Shown: positions 48,630 to 57,770, counted from the stretch's first letter. The stretch: DNA of 64,000 nt from Ensifer adhaerens (GCA_900215285.1 OCMG01000004.1:2464001-2528000), one strand, 5' to 3'. Notes: generated by a model not told the origin, from the letters alone. Made by a program: numbers and translations.

Positions 48630-50057
48630 ATGGCTGAAACCGGCGAACTGGAACGCGAACGCCTGTCTCCCGGTAGCGAGGGGCACGATCATTTCGACAT
48701 CTATGATCAGGACGGGCTGGTCCGGCAGGATTATCTCGCGCTGATCGGCGAGGCGCTGGAGGCGGAGGACGTCGCCTTCCTTCGTCACAACGTGGCGCGC
48801 TTGCACGAATCCGAGCTTGGGGACCTTCTCGAGTCGCTGGAAGCAGAGCAGCGCCATGCGCTGGTGCGGCTTGCGGGCGATGCCTTCGACTTCACCGCGC
48901 TGACCGAGGTCGACGAGGCGATCCGACTCGAAATCGTCGAGCAGATGCCCAACGATCAGGTCGCGGCGGCCATCGGGGAGATGGATTCGGACGACGCCGT
49001 CTACATTCTCGAAGACCTGGACAAGGAAGACCGCGAGGAAATCCTCGCGCAGCTGCCGTTTACCGAGCGTGTGCGGCTGCGCCGGGCACTGGACTATCCG
49101 GAAAGCTCCGCCGGCCGGCGCATGCAGACGGAATTCGTTGCCGTGCCGCCATTCTGGACCGTGGGCCAGACCATCGATTACCTCCGCGACGAACGCGACC
49201 TGCCGGAAAGCTTCTCGCAGATCTTCGTCATCGACCCGACCTTCAAGCTGCTCGGCGCGGTCGATCTCGACCGCATCCTGCGCTCCACGCGCGATCTCAA
49301 GATCGACGACATCATGCGTGAGACCAACCATCCGGTTCCTGCCGAAATGGACCAGGAGGAGGCGGCGCAGCTCTTCGAGCAATACGACCTGCTCTCCGCG
49401 GCGGTCGTGGACGAGAACGGCCGCCTTGTCGGCGTGCTCACCATCGATGACGTGGTGGACGTCATCCAGGAAGAGGCCGAGGAAGACCTCATGCGCCTCG
49501 GCGGCGTCGGCGACGAAGAACTGTCCGACACGGTGATCAGCACCTCGCGCTCGCGCGTGCCATGGTTGCTGGTGAACCTGCTGACGGCCATCCTGGCGGC
49601 CTCGGTGATCGCGCTCTTCGATGGCGTCATCGAAAAAGTCGTGGCGCTCGCGGTGCTCATGCCGATCGTGGCGGGCATGGGCGGGAACGCCGCCTCGCAG
49701 ACCATGACGGTCACGGTGCGGGCGCTCGCGACGAAGGATCTCGACATCTACAATGCCGCCCGCATCATCGGCCGCGAGGCGGGCGTCGGTATCCTCAACG
49801 GGGTGATCTTCGGCGTGCTCATTGGGGTGGTCGCGGGGCTCTGGTTCCATGATGTCAGCATTGGCGGCATCATCGCGACTGCCATGCTGATCAACATGCT
49901 GGCGGCGGCGCTGGGCGGCATTCTCATCCCGCTGCTGCTGGACCGTCTTGGCATCGACCCGGCGGTCGCCTCTGCCGTTTTCGTCACGACAGTCACGGAT
50001 GTCACCGGTTTCTTCTCGTTCCTCGGCCTAGCATCCTGGTGGTATGGCGTCCTTTGA
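48630..50057 (+). CDS. mgtE: Magnesium transporter MgtE
   Basis: A 475-aa MgtE. The cytoplasmic N domain is a helical superhelix (AEDVAFLRHNVARLHESELGDLLESL), followed by a CBS pair (about residues 135-260, with VLTIDDVVDVIQEEAEED) that senses Mg2+. A five-helix membrane domain contains the pore signature LMPIVAGMGGNAASQTMTV. ATG 48630 has AGGAGA 6 nt upstream. It transports Mg2+, possibly also Co2+. No Mg-sensing riboswitch was seen in the 264-bp leader. It is monocistronic. Confidence 0.96.
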   Translation: MAETGELERERLSPGSEGHDHFDIYDQDGLVRQDYLALIGEALEAEDVAFLRHNVARLHESELGDLLESLEAEQRHALVRLAGDAFDFTALTEVDEAIRLEIVEQMPNDQVAAAIGEMDSDDAVYILEDLDKEDREEILAQLPFTERVRLRRALDYPESSAGRRMQTEFVAVPPFWTVGQTIDYLRDERDLPESFSQIFVIDPTFKLLGAVDLDRILRSTRDLKIDDIMRETNHPVPAEMDQEEAAQLFEQYDLLSAAVVDENGRLVGVLTIDDVVDVIQEEAEEDLMRLGGVGDEELSDTVISTSRSRVPWLLVNLLTAILAASVIALFDGVIEKVVALAVLMPIVAGMGGNAASQTMTVTVRALATKDLDIYNAARIIGREAGVGILNGVIFGVLIGVVAGLWFHDVSIGGIIATAMLINMLAAALGGILIPLLLDRLGIDPAVASAVFVTTVTDVTGFFSFLGLASWWYGVL

Positions 50058-50106
50058 AGCTTTCGCTTATGATATGAACGCCTTACCAACGAAATCGAAC
50101 CGCTCA

Positions 50107-50134
50107 TTGACTTTTACGTTAAGGTCAATAGAAT
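50107..50134 (+). promoter_or_regulatory. Promoter with overlapping palindromic operator of the MerR gene
   Basis: TTGACT (50107-50112), 16 nt, TAGAAT (50129-50134). The 22 bp at 50107-50128 form an interrupted palindrome (18 of 22 positions symmetric) with core TTTTACGTTAA, ends TTGAC and GTCAA. An operator sitting in the promoter spacer is typical for MerR regulators, and the core resembles LiuR-type boxes built on ACGT. Autoregulation is inferred. Confidence 0.6.
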
Positions 50135-50163
50135 GATTGATATCATCGATTGGAAAGACTGAC

Positions 50164-50550
50164 GTGGAAAAGCTCTACACCATCACCGAATTGACGCGGG
50201 AATTCGGGATTTCGACCCGGACACTGCGTTTTTACGAAGACGAAGGGCTGGTTCACCCCGAGCGGCGGGGCCGCACCCGTCTGTTTCGACACTCCGACCG
50301 TCACATCATCCAGAACATCCTGCGTGGGCGCAGGATCGGCTTCACGATCGCGGAAATTCGCGAAATCATCCTCGCCTATCGTGAGCCGCCGGGAGAACTG
50401 GGGCAGCTGAACCTGATGTTGAAGCGCGTGACCGAGAAGCGCGCCGAACTCAACCAGAAGCGCAAGGATATCGATGATACGATTGCGGAACTGGAAATCA
50501 TCGAGGAACTCGCGCTGACGCGTCTGGCAGAAATCGGCGTGGGGAGTTGA
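50164..50550 (+). CDS. MerR-family transcriptional regulator (LiuR-like)
   Basis: A 128-aa MerR-type regulator. The winged helix YTITELTREFGISTRTLRFYEDEGLVHPERRGRTRLF is followed by the dimerisation coiled coil (about residues 75-120). No cysteine cluster for metal is present, so an organic effector is likely. The family sub-type resembles LiuR regulators of branched-chain amino-acid/acyl-CoA catabolism, but no such genes are adjacent. GTG 50164 with GGAAAG 6 nt upstream is chosen. A palindromic operator overlaps its own promoter. Confidence 0.9.
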   Translation: MEKLYTITELTREFGISTRTLRFYEDEGLVHPERRGRTRLFRHSDRHIIQNILRGRRIGFTIAEIREIILAYREPPGELGQLNLMLKRVTEKRAELNQKRKDIDDTIAELEIIEELALTRLAEIGVGS

Positions 50551-50580
50551 TCGGTCCCATCGATAAACGCATTGGAAAAA

Positions 50581-50615
50581 GAAAGACCGCCGGATCATTC
50601 ATCCGGCGGTCTTTC
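50581..50615. terminator. Bidirectional intrinsic terminator
   Basis: A perfect 15-bp stem (GAAAGACCGCCGGAT and its complement) with loop CATTC. It serves the MerR gene (+, followed by TTTTG) and the convergent methyltransferase-like gene (-, followed by U/C-rich TTTTTCCAA). Confidence 0.9.
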
Positions 50616-50639
50616 TTTTGATAATCAAAACAATTTCGT

Positions 50640-51113
50640 TCAGAGCCAGCGGCGGGTGCCGTGGCAATAGCGTTCGAACTCGAAGCCGAAGCGCGAAAGG
50701 AGGTGAAACTCCTCGGGACGGATTGCAAGATAGGTGGTCAGCGCCGCAGCCACGAGGCCGCCGATCATCACCCAGGCACTGCCGGCCACCAGACCGATTC
50801 CGATCAGCAGCAGCGTATAGGCGAGATAGGTGGGATTGCGGGTGAAACGATAGGGGCCACAGGTCACGAGCCGGCTCGCGCATTTCATCGGCATGACCGC
50901 CGTATCGCGATCAGCAAGCGTTTTCATCGCCCAGATGTCGAGGCTGACCGCCATGGTGATGAAGGCCCATCCTCCGATCGGCGCGAGCATGGTGAGATGA
51001 AAGCCGGGCGGTGAGGGCATGCCCGCCTCGATTGCAAAGCCGACCATGCAGGCGGCGATGTAAAACAGCGGAGGCCATGGAAAATTCAAGGGGCGCGACC
51101 GAAACTCGTTCAT
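50640..51113 (-). CDS. Isoprenylcysteine carboxyl methyltransferase-family membrane protein
   Basis: A 157-aa protein with four likely membrane helices. The C-terminal signature VTCGPYRFTRNPTYLAYTLLLIGIGL and the closing EEFHLLSRFGFEFERYCHGTRRWL match the PEMT/ICMT-like methyltransferase family, where the GPYRxxRNPxY block and Glu/Arg near the end bind S-adenosylmethionine. The substrate is unknown, and bacterial relatives methylate varied small molecules or lipids. ATG 51113 with AGGA is used. It starts 11 nt after the DUF1624 gene, so likely the same operon. Confidence 0.85.
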   Translation of the reverse strand: MNEFRSRPLNFPWPPLFYIAACMVGFAIEAGMPSPPGFHLTMLAPIGGWAFITMAVSLDIWAMKTLADRDTAVMPMKCASRLVTCGPYRFTRNPTYLAYTLLLIGIGLVAGSAWVMIGGLVAAALTTYLAIRPEEFHLLSRFGFEFERYCHGTRRWL

Positions 51114-51124
51114 GATCCTGTTGC

Positions 51125-52102
51125 CTATTCCTGTCCTTGCGCAGTCCTTGTGCACAGGCGGCTGATGCCAAGTACACGCGGGTCGTTGTTGACGTCGAGT
51201 TCGCGTCGATCCAGTGCTTCGAACAGGTTCTGGCTCTTGAGCTCAGTCAGAGTGCAGCCGCAGAACGAACTACAAAAGGACTCGGACTGCTGTGCTGCAC
51301 AGGCCGCCTTACAACTTTGCATATACGACAAAGCTGGATCGGGGCTGGCTGCCGGGAACACTTGTGCGATGCACCATACTATAGCGATCAGGATTGGTTG
51401 GTGCAGCAGGTAGAAGGCGAGACTGTGGCGGCCAACTGTGGATAACCCGGAAAAGACGTGGATATTTTGGGCCTTGTCGCCGGACAGAATTTTGACGAGT
51501 CGAAATTTCCGCAAGAGTTGTGAGGCCGCGATGCCGATCAGGAACGGCGCGAGCCATGGAAGCAACGGGACATAGTCGTTGGAGCGGCGCACGCTCTCCG
51601 ACAGGCCGACCCAGTAGAGTGCCGGCGTATTGAAGAAGGGGTCGCGCAGCCAGATTGGCGCGGCGATTGCTGCAGCGGCAACCACGATGTTGACGAGTGG
51701 CGGTGCGCGCAGGAAGAGCAGGCCCACGAGGCTTGCCGCCGCGATATTGTGCAGGATTCCGAAGTAGATGAATTCGTCGCGCATGGCGAAGAAGGTGGCG
51801 ATCGTGACCAGCATCGCAGCCGCGACGATCTTGGCGAAGCGCACCCAGAAGGGTCGCCAGCGGATGCCGCTTCCATGCGCCAGGTAAAGGCTGAAGCCGG
51901 CGAGGAAAAGAAAGCTTGAGGCGATGGAGCGGGCATAGATCTTCAACGGCAGGCTGCTTGCCGTGCCCGGGGCCAGATAGTGGAAATATTCCAGGTCCCA
52001 GGTGAGGTGATAGGTCGCCATGGTGATCAGGGCGAGCCCACGCAGGGCATCCATCCAGTGCAGGCGGCCGATCGGCTGTTCGATCGTGGTTTCGTGGCTC
52101 AT
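51125..52102 (-). CDS. DUF1624 (heparan-alpha-glucosaminide acetyltransferase-like) membrane protein with Cys-rich tail
   Basis: A 325-aa protein with about seven to eight membrane helices. The opening RLHWMDALRGLALITMATYHLTWDLEYF is the DUF1624/acyltransferase-like signature, with the conserved His in the first segment. After the last helix (about residue 255) comes a ~70-residue hydrophilic tail with six Cys (SCKAACAAQQSESFCSSFCG and a later Cys), probably periplasmic or cytosolic depending on topology. GAAGG precedes the ATG. It is the upstream partner of the ICMT-like gene. Confidence 0.86.
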   Translation of the reverse strand: MSHETTIEQPIGRLHWMDALRGLALITMATYHLTWDLEYFHYLAPGTASSLPLKIYARSIASSFLFLAGFSLYLAHGSGIRWRPFWVRFAKIVAAAMLVTIATFFAMRDEFIYFGILHNIAAASLVGLLFLRAPPLVNIVVAAAAIAAPIWLRDPFFNTPALYWVGLSESVRRSNDYVPLLPWLAPFLIGIAASQLLRKFRLVKILSGDKAQNIHVFSGLSTVGRHSLAFYLLHQPILIAIVWCIAQVFPAASPDPALSYMQSCKAACAAQQSESFCSSFCGCTLTELKSQNLFEALDRRELDVNNDPRVLGISRLCTRTAQGQE

Positions 52103-52188
52103 CGAATTTCGCCTTCATTCATTAGGCATTGCGGCGCTGTGGGCAGGCAAGTCGATATGCCGGCAGACACGCCTTTTTTGCGGCGGGC

Positions 52189-52881
52189 CTACAATAAAGT
52201 GGCGCGCGCCTCGGAGAAGAATTGCCGTCGGACCAGCACACCGATGACAAAGAGAGTGAGGGCGATCAGGAGCAGCGGGCTGAGAAACCAGCCGATGTAG
52301 CCGATCGAGAGGAAGATGCCGCGCAGGCCGGCGTTGAAATGCTTGCCGGCCAGGATGTTCAGCTCGATCACGCGTTCGACCGCCTGTTCCGTCAGCGCTG
52401 GATCTTCGTGCGCGTGTTTCGGCATCGGCAGCGAGCCGAACAGGATCGTGCAGTAGTTGAACAGGCGATAGGCCCAGCCGAATTTGAAGAAGGAATAGGC
52501 AAAGATCGCCGCCAGGCCAACGACCTTGAACTCGAAACCTTCCTGCCCGGTCCGGAAGAACGGCGGCAGCGTCGCATAGATCGAGCCGACACTGTCAGAC
52601 GCGCCCAGAAGCGGAAAGCAGCTCCCCAGCGCGAACATGGAGGCCGAGGCGAAGAAGGCCGTGCCATTTTGCAGGCCGGACATGATCTGCGTGTCGATCA
52701 TCTTGAGGTCGCGCGTCAGCGAGTTCCGCAGCCAGGCCCGGCGATAGCCGTTGACGAGATGGGTGAGTGCCGGCCGCGCGATCTTCTGCCGGCCGCTGGT
52801 GAGCCAGGAGAAGCCCCACCACAGGATCAGAAAGATGCTCAGCGCGAGATAGTCGAGTGCGGTCATGCGGTTTTGTGCCAT
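52189..52881 (-). CDS. DUF599 membrane protein
   Basis: A 230-aa protein with about four membrane helices. DUF599 family features are the N-terminal TALDYLALSIFLILWWGFSWLT, the RNSLTRDLKMIDTQIMSGLQNGTAFFASASMFALG block and FKFGWAYRLFNYCTILFGSLP. The function is unknown. ATG 52881 or 52866. It is divergent from the L-serine dehydratase gene. The 159-bp gap holds no recognised site. Confidence 0.88.
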   Translation of the reverse strand: MAQNRMTALDYLALSIFLILWWGFSWLTSGRQKIARPALTHLVNGYRRAWLRNSLTRDLKMIDTQIMSGLQNGTAFFASASMFALGSCFPLLGASDSVGSIYATLPPFFRTGQEGFEFKVVGLAAIFAYSFFKFGWAYRLFNYCTILFGSLPMPKHAHEDPALTEQAVERVIELNILAGKHFNAGLRGIFLSIGYIGWFLSPLLLIALTLFVIGVLVRRQFFSEARATLL

Positions 52882-53088
52882 GAATTGCTTCGACGCGGAA
52901 GCGCGGCGGCTGTGGACAACGCTCGGCATGGCCGGATTTCCGGTGCCTCACGAACATCGCGATTGCGCGGCCGAAGCTGTCGGCATGTGTCGCGAAATCG
53001 TCAGCGCATGCCGATGGACGGCTTACGGGCGCCCATTTGGCGGATAGAATGCCTGAATCGATCCATCAACCTTCCGGGCGCGCATTTC

Positions 53089-54489
53089 ATGTTTCTTTCC
53101 GTCTTCGACGTCTTCAAGATCGGCATTGGTCCATCAAGCTCGCATACGATGGGGCCTATGTCGGCTGCCGCCCGGTTTCTGGAACTGATCCTTTCGGAAG
53201 ACTGGCCGCGTCCGCAGAATGCGCATGTTGCGGCGCTGAAGGTGAGCCTGCACGGTTCGCTCGCCCATACGGGCATTGGCCACGGGACGGGCAGGGCGGT
53301 CATTCTGGGCCTTGCCGGTGAATTGCCGAACAAGGTCGATCCCGACCGGATGGATGGCATCATCGAGACGGTCGAGAAGACCCGCAGCGTCGCGCCGCCC
53401 GGTCACCCCTCCTATTATTTCAATCCGGCCGAGGATCTCGTTTTTGACAAGAAACAGCCGCTGGCCGGTCACGCGAACGGCATGCGCCTGTCTGCCTTCG
53501 ATCACGACGGACGCCTTCTTCTGACCCAGGTCTACTACTCGATCGGTGGCGGCTTCGTCGTGACCGACACCGAGCTGGACGCCATGCGACGCGAGAAGGA
53601 CAAGAAACCGGCAGCGAATGTGCCATTTCCCTTCGCCTCCGCAAAGCAGATGCTGGAAATGGCGGCACGTTCCGGCTTGACGATCGCGCAGATGAAACGC
53701 GCGAACGAGGAAGCGGTGATGAGCCGTTCGGCGCTGGACGAAGGTCTTGATGCCATCTGGCAGGCCATGGATTCCTGTGTCGAGCGCGGTCTGCGCGGCG
53801 AGGGCATCATGCCCGGGGGACTGAAGGTCCGCCGCCGGGCGCGGGGCATTCACGACCAGCTGCAGGAGGAGTGGCGCTCCAATCGCCCGAACCCTCTTTT
53901 CGCCAATGACTGGCTCAGCGTCTACGCCATGGCCGTCAACGAGGAGAATGCGGCAGGTGGCCGCGTGGTGACGGCCCCGACCAATGGCGCGGCCGGCGTC
54001 ATCCCCGCGACAATTCGCTATTACAAGCAGTTTCACGCCGATGCCGACCGGGATGGCATCCATGACTTTCTGCTCACGGCCGCGGCCATCGGCGGCATCA
54101 TCAAGCACAATGCCTCGATTTCGGGCGCGGAGGTCGGCTGTCAGGGCGAAGTCGGTTCGGCTGCGGCCATGGCCGCTGCAGGAATGGCAGCCGTCATGGG
54201 CGGTTCGCCCGAGCAGATCGAGAACGCCGCCGAAATTGCTCTCGAACACCATCTCGGCATGACCTGCGACCCCGTGGCGGGTCTGGTTCAGGTGCCCTGC
54301 ATCGAGCGTAATGCCCTGGGTGCCGTCAAGGCGGTCACAGCGGCATCGCTGGCGGTGAAGGGCGATGGTCAGCATTTCGTCCCGCTGGATGCCTGTATCG
54401 AGACGATGCGGCAAACCGGCAACGACATGAGCGAGAAGTACAAGGAGACATCGACCGGCGGCCTTGCCGTCAATGTGGTCGAGTGCTGA
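53089..54489 (+). CDS. sdaA: L-serine dehydratase (iron-sulfur, single-chain)
   Basis: A 466-aa L-serine ammonia-lyase turning L-serine into pyruvate and ammonia with a 4Fe-4S cluster. The beta-type domain ([26 protein letters not shown]) precedes the alpha-type domain ([50 protein letters not shown]) with the cluster cysteines. The C-terminal Cys is the penultimate cluster-shielding type seen in this class (VVEC end). ATG 53089 is the family start; the frame stays open upstream by chance to 52222. It is followed by a DUF1489 gene. Confidence 0.96.
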   Translation: MFLSVFDVFKIGIGPSSSHTMGPMSAAARFLELILSEDWPRPQNAHVAALKVSLHGSLAHTGIGHGTGRAVILGLAGELPNKVDPDRMDGIIETVEKTRSVAPPGHPSYYFNPAEDLVFDKKQPLAGHANGMRLSAFDHDGRLLLTQVYYSIGGGFVVTDTELDAMRREKDKKPAANVPFPFASAKQMLEMAARSGLTIAQMKRANEEAVMSRSALDEGLDAIWQAMDSCVERGLRGEGIMPGGLKVRRRARGIHDQLQEEWRSNRPNPLFANDWLSVYAMAVNEENAAGGRVVTAPTNGAAGVIPATIRYYKQFHADADRDGIHDFLLTAAAIGGIIKHNASISGAEVGCQGEVGSAAAMAAAGMAAVMGGSPEQIENAAEIALEHHLGMTCDPVAGLVQVPCIERNALGAVKAVTAASLAVKGDGQHFVPLDACIETMRQTGNDMSEKYKETSTGGLAVNVVEC

Positions 54490-54544
54490 TTCTGCGCGCG
54501 ATTCCGGTCTTGACGGGATCGCATGAAAGGCGTTCAAAGGCGCC

Positions 54545-54982
54545 ATGGTCCTTCATATCATCAAGCTTTGTGTCGGCGCGGATTCGATCGATGACCTGCG
54601 GGAGTGGGTTACCGAGCGGTCGCTGCTGGCGATCGCGGCCGGCATGGAGCCACATTCCAGCCATGTCACCCGCATGTTCCCCAAGCGCCGCGACGAGATC
54701 GTCGACGGCGGCTCGCTCTATTGGGTGATCAAGGGCCAGGTGAAGGCGCGTCAACCGATCCTCGATATTCGCGAGATCGTCGGCGGCGACGGGATCACGC
54801 GGGCAGAACTCGTGCTAGGACCGGAGGTCGTGGAGACGGTGATGCAGCCGAAGCGTCCCTTCCAGGGCTGGCGCTATCTGGAGGCCAAGGACGCCCCGAA
54901 GGATCTCGGTGCCGCTGGAACCGGGCTCGACGATATGCCCGAGCACATGAAGCGCGAGCTTTCCGAACTCGGCCTTCTCTGA
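54545..54982 (+). CDS. DUF1489 family protein
   Basis: A 145-aa soluble protein of the alphaproteobacterial DUF1489 family. MVLHIIKLCVGADSIDDL, SHVTRMFPKRRDEIVDGGSL, YWVIKGQV and RPFQGWRYLEAKDAPKD are family-like blocks. The function is unknown. AAAGG stands before the ATG. It begins 55 nt after the serine dehydratase gene on the same strand. Confidence 0.9.
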   Translation: MVLHIIKLCVGADSIDDLREWVTERSLLAIAAGMEPHSSHVTRMFPKRRDEIVDGGSLYWVIKGQVKARQPILDIREIVGGDGITRAELVLGPEVVETVMQPKRPFQGWRYLEAKDAPKDLGAAGTGLDDMPEHMKRELSELGLL

Positions 54983-55083
54983 CAGCCATGGATTTTGTCG
55001 TCCAGGGCTTGCGGAGTGCTGGCCGTGCTCACACATACGCTTGGCCCTCCCTTTGATTTCCTGCCGCTTTTTCGGAGATTACC

Positions 55084-56199
55084 ATGGCTTCCACACGGCT
55101 TTTCTCGCCGCTCAAGGTCGGTTCGCTCGAGCTGAAGAACCGAATTGTCATCGCGCCGATGTGTCAATATTCAGCCCAGAACGGCCAAATGACCGACTGG
55201 CACATGATCCATCTGGGACATCTTGCGTTGTCAGGCGCGGCCATCCTCACGATCGAGGCAACGGCCGTGACGCCTGAAGGCCGCATCACTTTTGGCGATG
55301 TCGGTCTCTATTCCGACGATTGCGAAAGCGCGATGAAACGCGTGCTGAATGGCATTCGACAGTGGTCGAAGATGCCAATTGCCATCCAGCTGGCCCATGC
55401 TGGACGCAAGGGCTCCTCCGAAGTTCCGTGGAAGGGCGGGCATCAGCTCGCCCCCGAATCGCCGAATGGCTGGAAGACGGTTGCTCCTAGCGCGGTCGCG
55501 TTTCGCGAAACTTACGACGCGCCGCTCGCCCTCGACAAGGCAGGTCTTTCGCGCATTCGTGACGCCTTCGCCGGTGCCGCCAAGCGGGCATTGCGGCTCG
55601 GGATCGATGCGGTGCAGATCCATGCGGCGCATGGCTATCTGCTGCATGAGTTCCTTTCGCCGTTGTCGAACCGGCGCACGGATGAATACGGTGGCAGTCT
55701 TGAGAACCGGATGCGCTTTCCTCTGGAGGTCTTCGAGGCCGTCCGCGCCGTCTGGCCTGCCGACAAGCCCCTGAGCGTGCGGGTTTCCGGCACGGACTGG
55801 AAGGAGGGCGGCTGGGATGCTGAGTCCACGGTAGCCTTCGCCAAGGCGCTCGAGGCGCGCGGGGCCGATGCCATCCATGTGTCGAGCGGCGGACTGGCCT
55901 CGGATGCGAAGATGTCAATCGGGCCGGGCTATCAGCTTCCCTTTGCCCGCGCCGTGAAGCAGGCGGTCAAGATCCCGGTCGTGGCTGTCGGTCTGATCAC
56001 CGGGTTCGATCAGGCCGAGGAGATCCTGAAATCCGGTGACGCCGATCTGATCGCACTTGCCCGCGGCATGCTCTACGATCCGCGCTGGCCATGGCATGCG
56101 GCGGCCCATTTCGGCGAGACGGTCGATGCGCCGCCGCAATATCTGATGAGCAAGCCGCACGCTGTGCAGACGACGCTGTTCACGCCGCCGGTAAAGTGA
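55084..56199 (+). CDS. NADH:flavin oxidoreductase, old yellow enzyme (YqjM-like)
   Basis: A 371-aa FMN TIM-barrel ene-reductase that reduces activated C=C bonds with NAD(P)H. The YqjM-class Cys in IVIAPMCQYSA, QLAHAGRKGS, the His pair region VQIHAAHGYLLHEFLSP, the SNRRTDEYGGSLENRMRF signature and the C-terminal ARGMLYDPRWPWHAA are present. GGAGATTACC precedes the ATG. It is single, convergent with a MarR regulator gene (10-nt gap). Confidence 0.95.
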   Translation: MASTRLFSPLKVGSLELKNRIVIAPMCQYSAQNGQMTDWHMIHLGHLALSGAAILTIEATAVTPEGRITFGDVGLYSDDCESAMKRVLNGIRQWSKMPIAIQLAHAGRKGSSEVPWKGGHQLAPESPNGWKTVAPSAVAFRETYDAPLALDKAGLSRIRDAFAGAAKRALRLGIDAVQIHAAHGYLLHEFLSPLSNRRTDEYGGSLENRMRFPLEVFEAVRAVWPADKPLSVRVSGTDWKEGGWDAESTVAFAKALEARGADAIHVSSGGLASDAKMSIGPGYQLPFARAVKQAVKIPVVAVGLITGFDQAEEILKSGDADLIALARGMLYDPRWPWHAAAHFGETVDAPPQYLMSKPHAVQTTLFTPPVK

Positions 56200-56209
56200 T
56201 CGCGTTGAA

Positions 56210-56671
56210 TCAGCGGCCGTCGCGCAGCAGCAGCGCGGCGGTCAGCCGTTCCATGACGTTGGCGACCGACATGCATTCGTCCAGCGTCGAGGTTTCCATC
56301 ATGCGGTCGATGACCTTTGTCTGGATGTCCATCGCCTTTTCCGCGAGCGCCCGGCCGTCTTCGGTCAGATAGAGGCGTAGCACGCGCCGATCGCTGTCAT
56401 CGCCGCGACGGGTGATCAGTCCGCGTTTTTCCATCTGCGGCAATAGCATCGACATGTTGGAGCGGCCGACCAGCAGCTTGCGTGCGAGATCCTGCTGCGT
56501 CAGCCCCTCGAAGCGATAGAGATTGACGAGGATGTCGAGATGCGGCGGCTTGATGTCGAGGCTGGCGATTTCGCGCGCCAGAACCTGGTTCATCACCTGA
56601 CAGGCGCGGGCGACCGAAATCCAGCTCTTGAAACGGGGATGATCCCAGGGAAATTGGCGCGTCGCGGTCAT
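56210..56671 (-). CDS. MarR-family transcriptional regulator
   Basis: A 153-aa winged-helix regulator. The DNA-binding core reads LTQQDLARKLLVGRSNMSMLLPQMEKRGLI and the wing RRGDDSDRRVLRLYLTEDG, both canonical for MarR. ATG 56671 has AAGGA 6 nt upstream; a longer frame to 56851 crosses the divergent promoter region. It is divergent from an alpha/beta-hydrolase gene, with two near-identical inverted sites in the gap, so local repression of both genes is likely. Confidence 0.93.
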   Translation of the reverse strand: MTATRQFPWDHPRFKSWISVARACQVMNQVLAREIASLDIKPPHLDILVNLYRFEGLTQQDLARKLLVGRSNMSMLLPQMEKRGLITRRGDDSDRRVLRLYLTEDGRALAEKAMDIQTKVIDRMMETSTLDECMSVANVMERLTAALLLRDGR

Positions 56672-56743
56672 GAAAATCCTTGTATCTTCGTGCTGGCTTA
56701 TCATCGCATTCCTTGCCGTTTTCGTCACCCTCTCCGGGCAAAT

Positions 56744-56791
56744 TTGTTCAATCTTGTGCAATGCCAAATGATAATGTACAAGCTTGAACAA
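56744..56791. promoter_or_regulatory. Twin inverted operator sites between MarR and hydrolase genes
   Basis: Site 1 is TTGTTCAATCTTGTGCA (56744-56760). Site 2 is TGTACAAGCTTGAACAA (56775-56791), whose complement reads TTGTTCAAGCTTGTACA. The two differ at two of 17 positions and face each other across 14 bp. Each is itself a near-palindrome centred on AAGCTT, the usual shape of a MarR operator. Confidence 0.6.
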
Positions 56792-56810
56792 TATTGCGAC
56801 GGAGAGAGAC

Positions 56811-57689
56811 ATGGACGCGGGCAGGCTGAAGATGATGGGACGGGGGATCAACCTCGTGGGACTGGTGTCGCCAAGCCTCGCCGGTCATCTGGCCTTCTCG
56901 CTCTTCACGCGGACCCGCAATCCCGAGCCGCAGACGGCGAAGGAAAAGCAACTCTTTGCTGAATCGGCGCCGCGAATGTCACAAGCGCGGCGCGAGACCG
57001 TTGAGATCGACGGTCGGCCGGTCGCGGTGCATGTATTTCCGCCGATCGGACCCGGCAATGGCCGGCGGCTCATGTTCACGCATGGCTGGGGCTCGCGCAT
57101 TGCGTTGACGCAAGGCTTGGTCACGGGGCTGCGCGAAGCCGGTTTTTCCGTTCATGCCATCGATCTTCCGGGCCATGGCGACAGTCCCGGCACCTCGCTG
57201 CACGCGGGCAGGGCCATTGCCACTCTTTCGGCCGTTTGGGACCGGCATGGACCATTCGATGCCATGATCGGCCATTCCTTCGGCGGGTTCATGACCGTGC
57301 TGGCTGCGCATGGCGCGCTGGATGGGAGGGCGCTTTCGCCGCCGCGCATCGTGATCGTTGCCGCTCCGGCGGATGTGCGCCGGGTGCTGCGCTATTTCTC
57401 CAGGGGGCTTGGGCTCAGCGACCGGGCATCGGCGGCGCTGACCCGCCAGCTTGAGCGTGCGACGGGACGACCTGCGGAGGCCTCGTTCGCGCCTCAATAC
57501 CTGGCGGCGAGCGGCGTTCCCACCCTCGTGCTCCATGCGCCGGAGGACAAGGAAGTAGGCGCGGATGCGGCGCGGGCCTATGCTGAAGCCGGGCCACACG
57601 TGACGCTGACCTGGCTGGAGGGGCTCGGCCATCGCCGCATTGTCAATTCACCGGAAGCGATCGAAGCCATCACGAAATTTCTCGGGTAA
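56811..57689 (+). CDS. Alpha/beta-fold hydrolase
   Basis: A 292-aa hydrolase. The oxyanion HG motif is in FTHGWGSR, the nucleophile elbow is GHSFGG in AMIGHSFGGFM, the acid is likely Asp in VLHAPEDKEV, and the catalytic His is in GLGHRRIV. The N-terminal 35 residues are hydrophobic but lack a clear cleavage site. Esterase or lipase-like activity is likely, with unknown substrate. ATG 56811 with GGAGAGA is used. It is controlled presumably by the divergent MarR protein. Confidence 0.9.
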   Translation: MDAGRLKMMGRGINLVGLVSPSLAGHLAFSLFTRTRNPEPQTAKEKQLFAESAPRMSQARRETVEIDGRPVAVHVFPPIGPGNGRRLMFTHGWGSRIALTQGLVTGLREAGFSVHAIDLPGHGDSPGTSLHAGRAIATLSAVWDRHGPFDAMIGHSFGGFMTVLAAHGALDGRALSPPRIVIVAAPADVRRVLRYFSRGLGLSDRASAALTRQLERATGRPAEASFAPQYLAASGVPTLVLHAPEDKEVGADAARAYAEAGPHVTLTWLEGLGHRRIVNSPEAIEAITKFLG

Positions 57690-57770
57690 TCTGCGGGATT
57701 GTCATGCATGCTTCATGATGGGCGGACGACCTCGTTGTAGGCTCCAGCCCTTGATGAAGAGGAGCATGAC

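Noticed and set aside
48366..49850. Long N-terminal extension of the Spy/CpxP frame across mgtE on the opposite strand
   Set aside because: The extension is antisense to mgtE; a good start with GAAGAGG is at 48365.
52222..53088. Open extension of the serine dehydratase frame upstream of 53089
   Set aside because: It runs antisense through the DUF599 gene; the dehydratase begins at the conserved [12 protein letters not shown].
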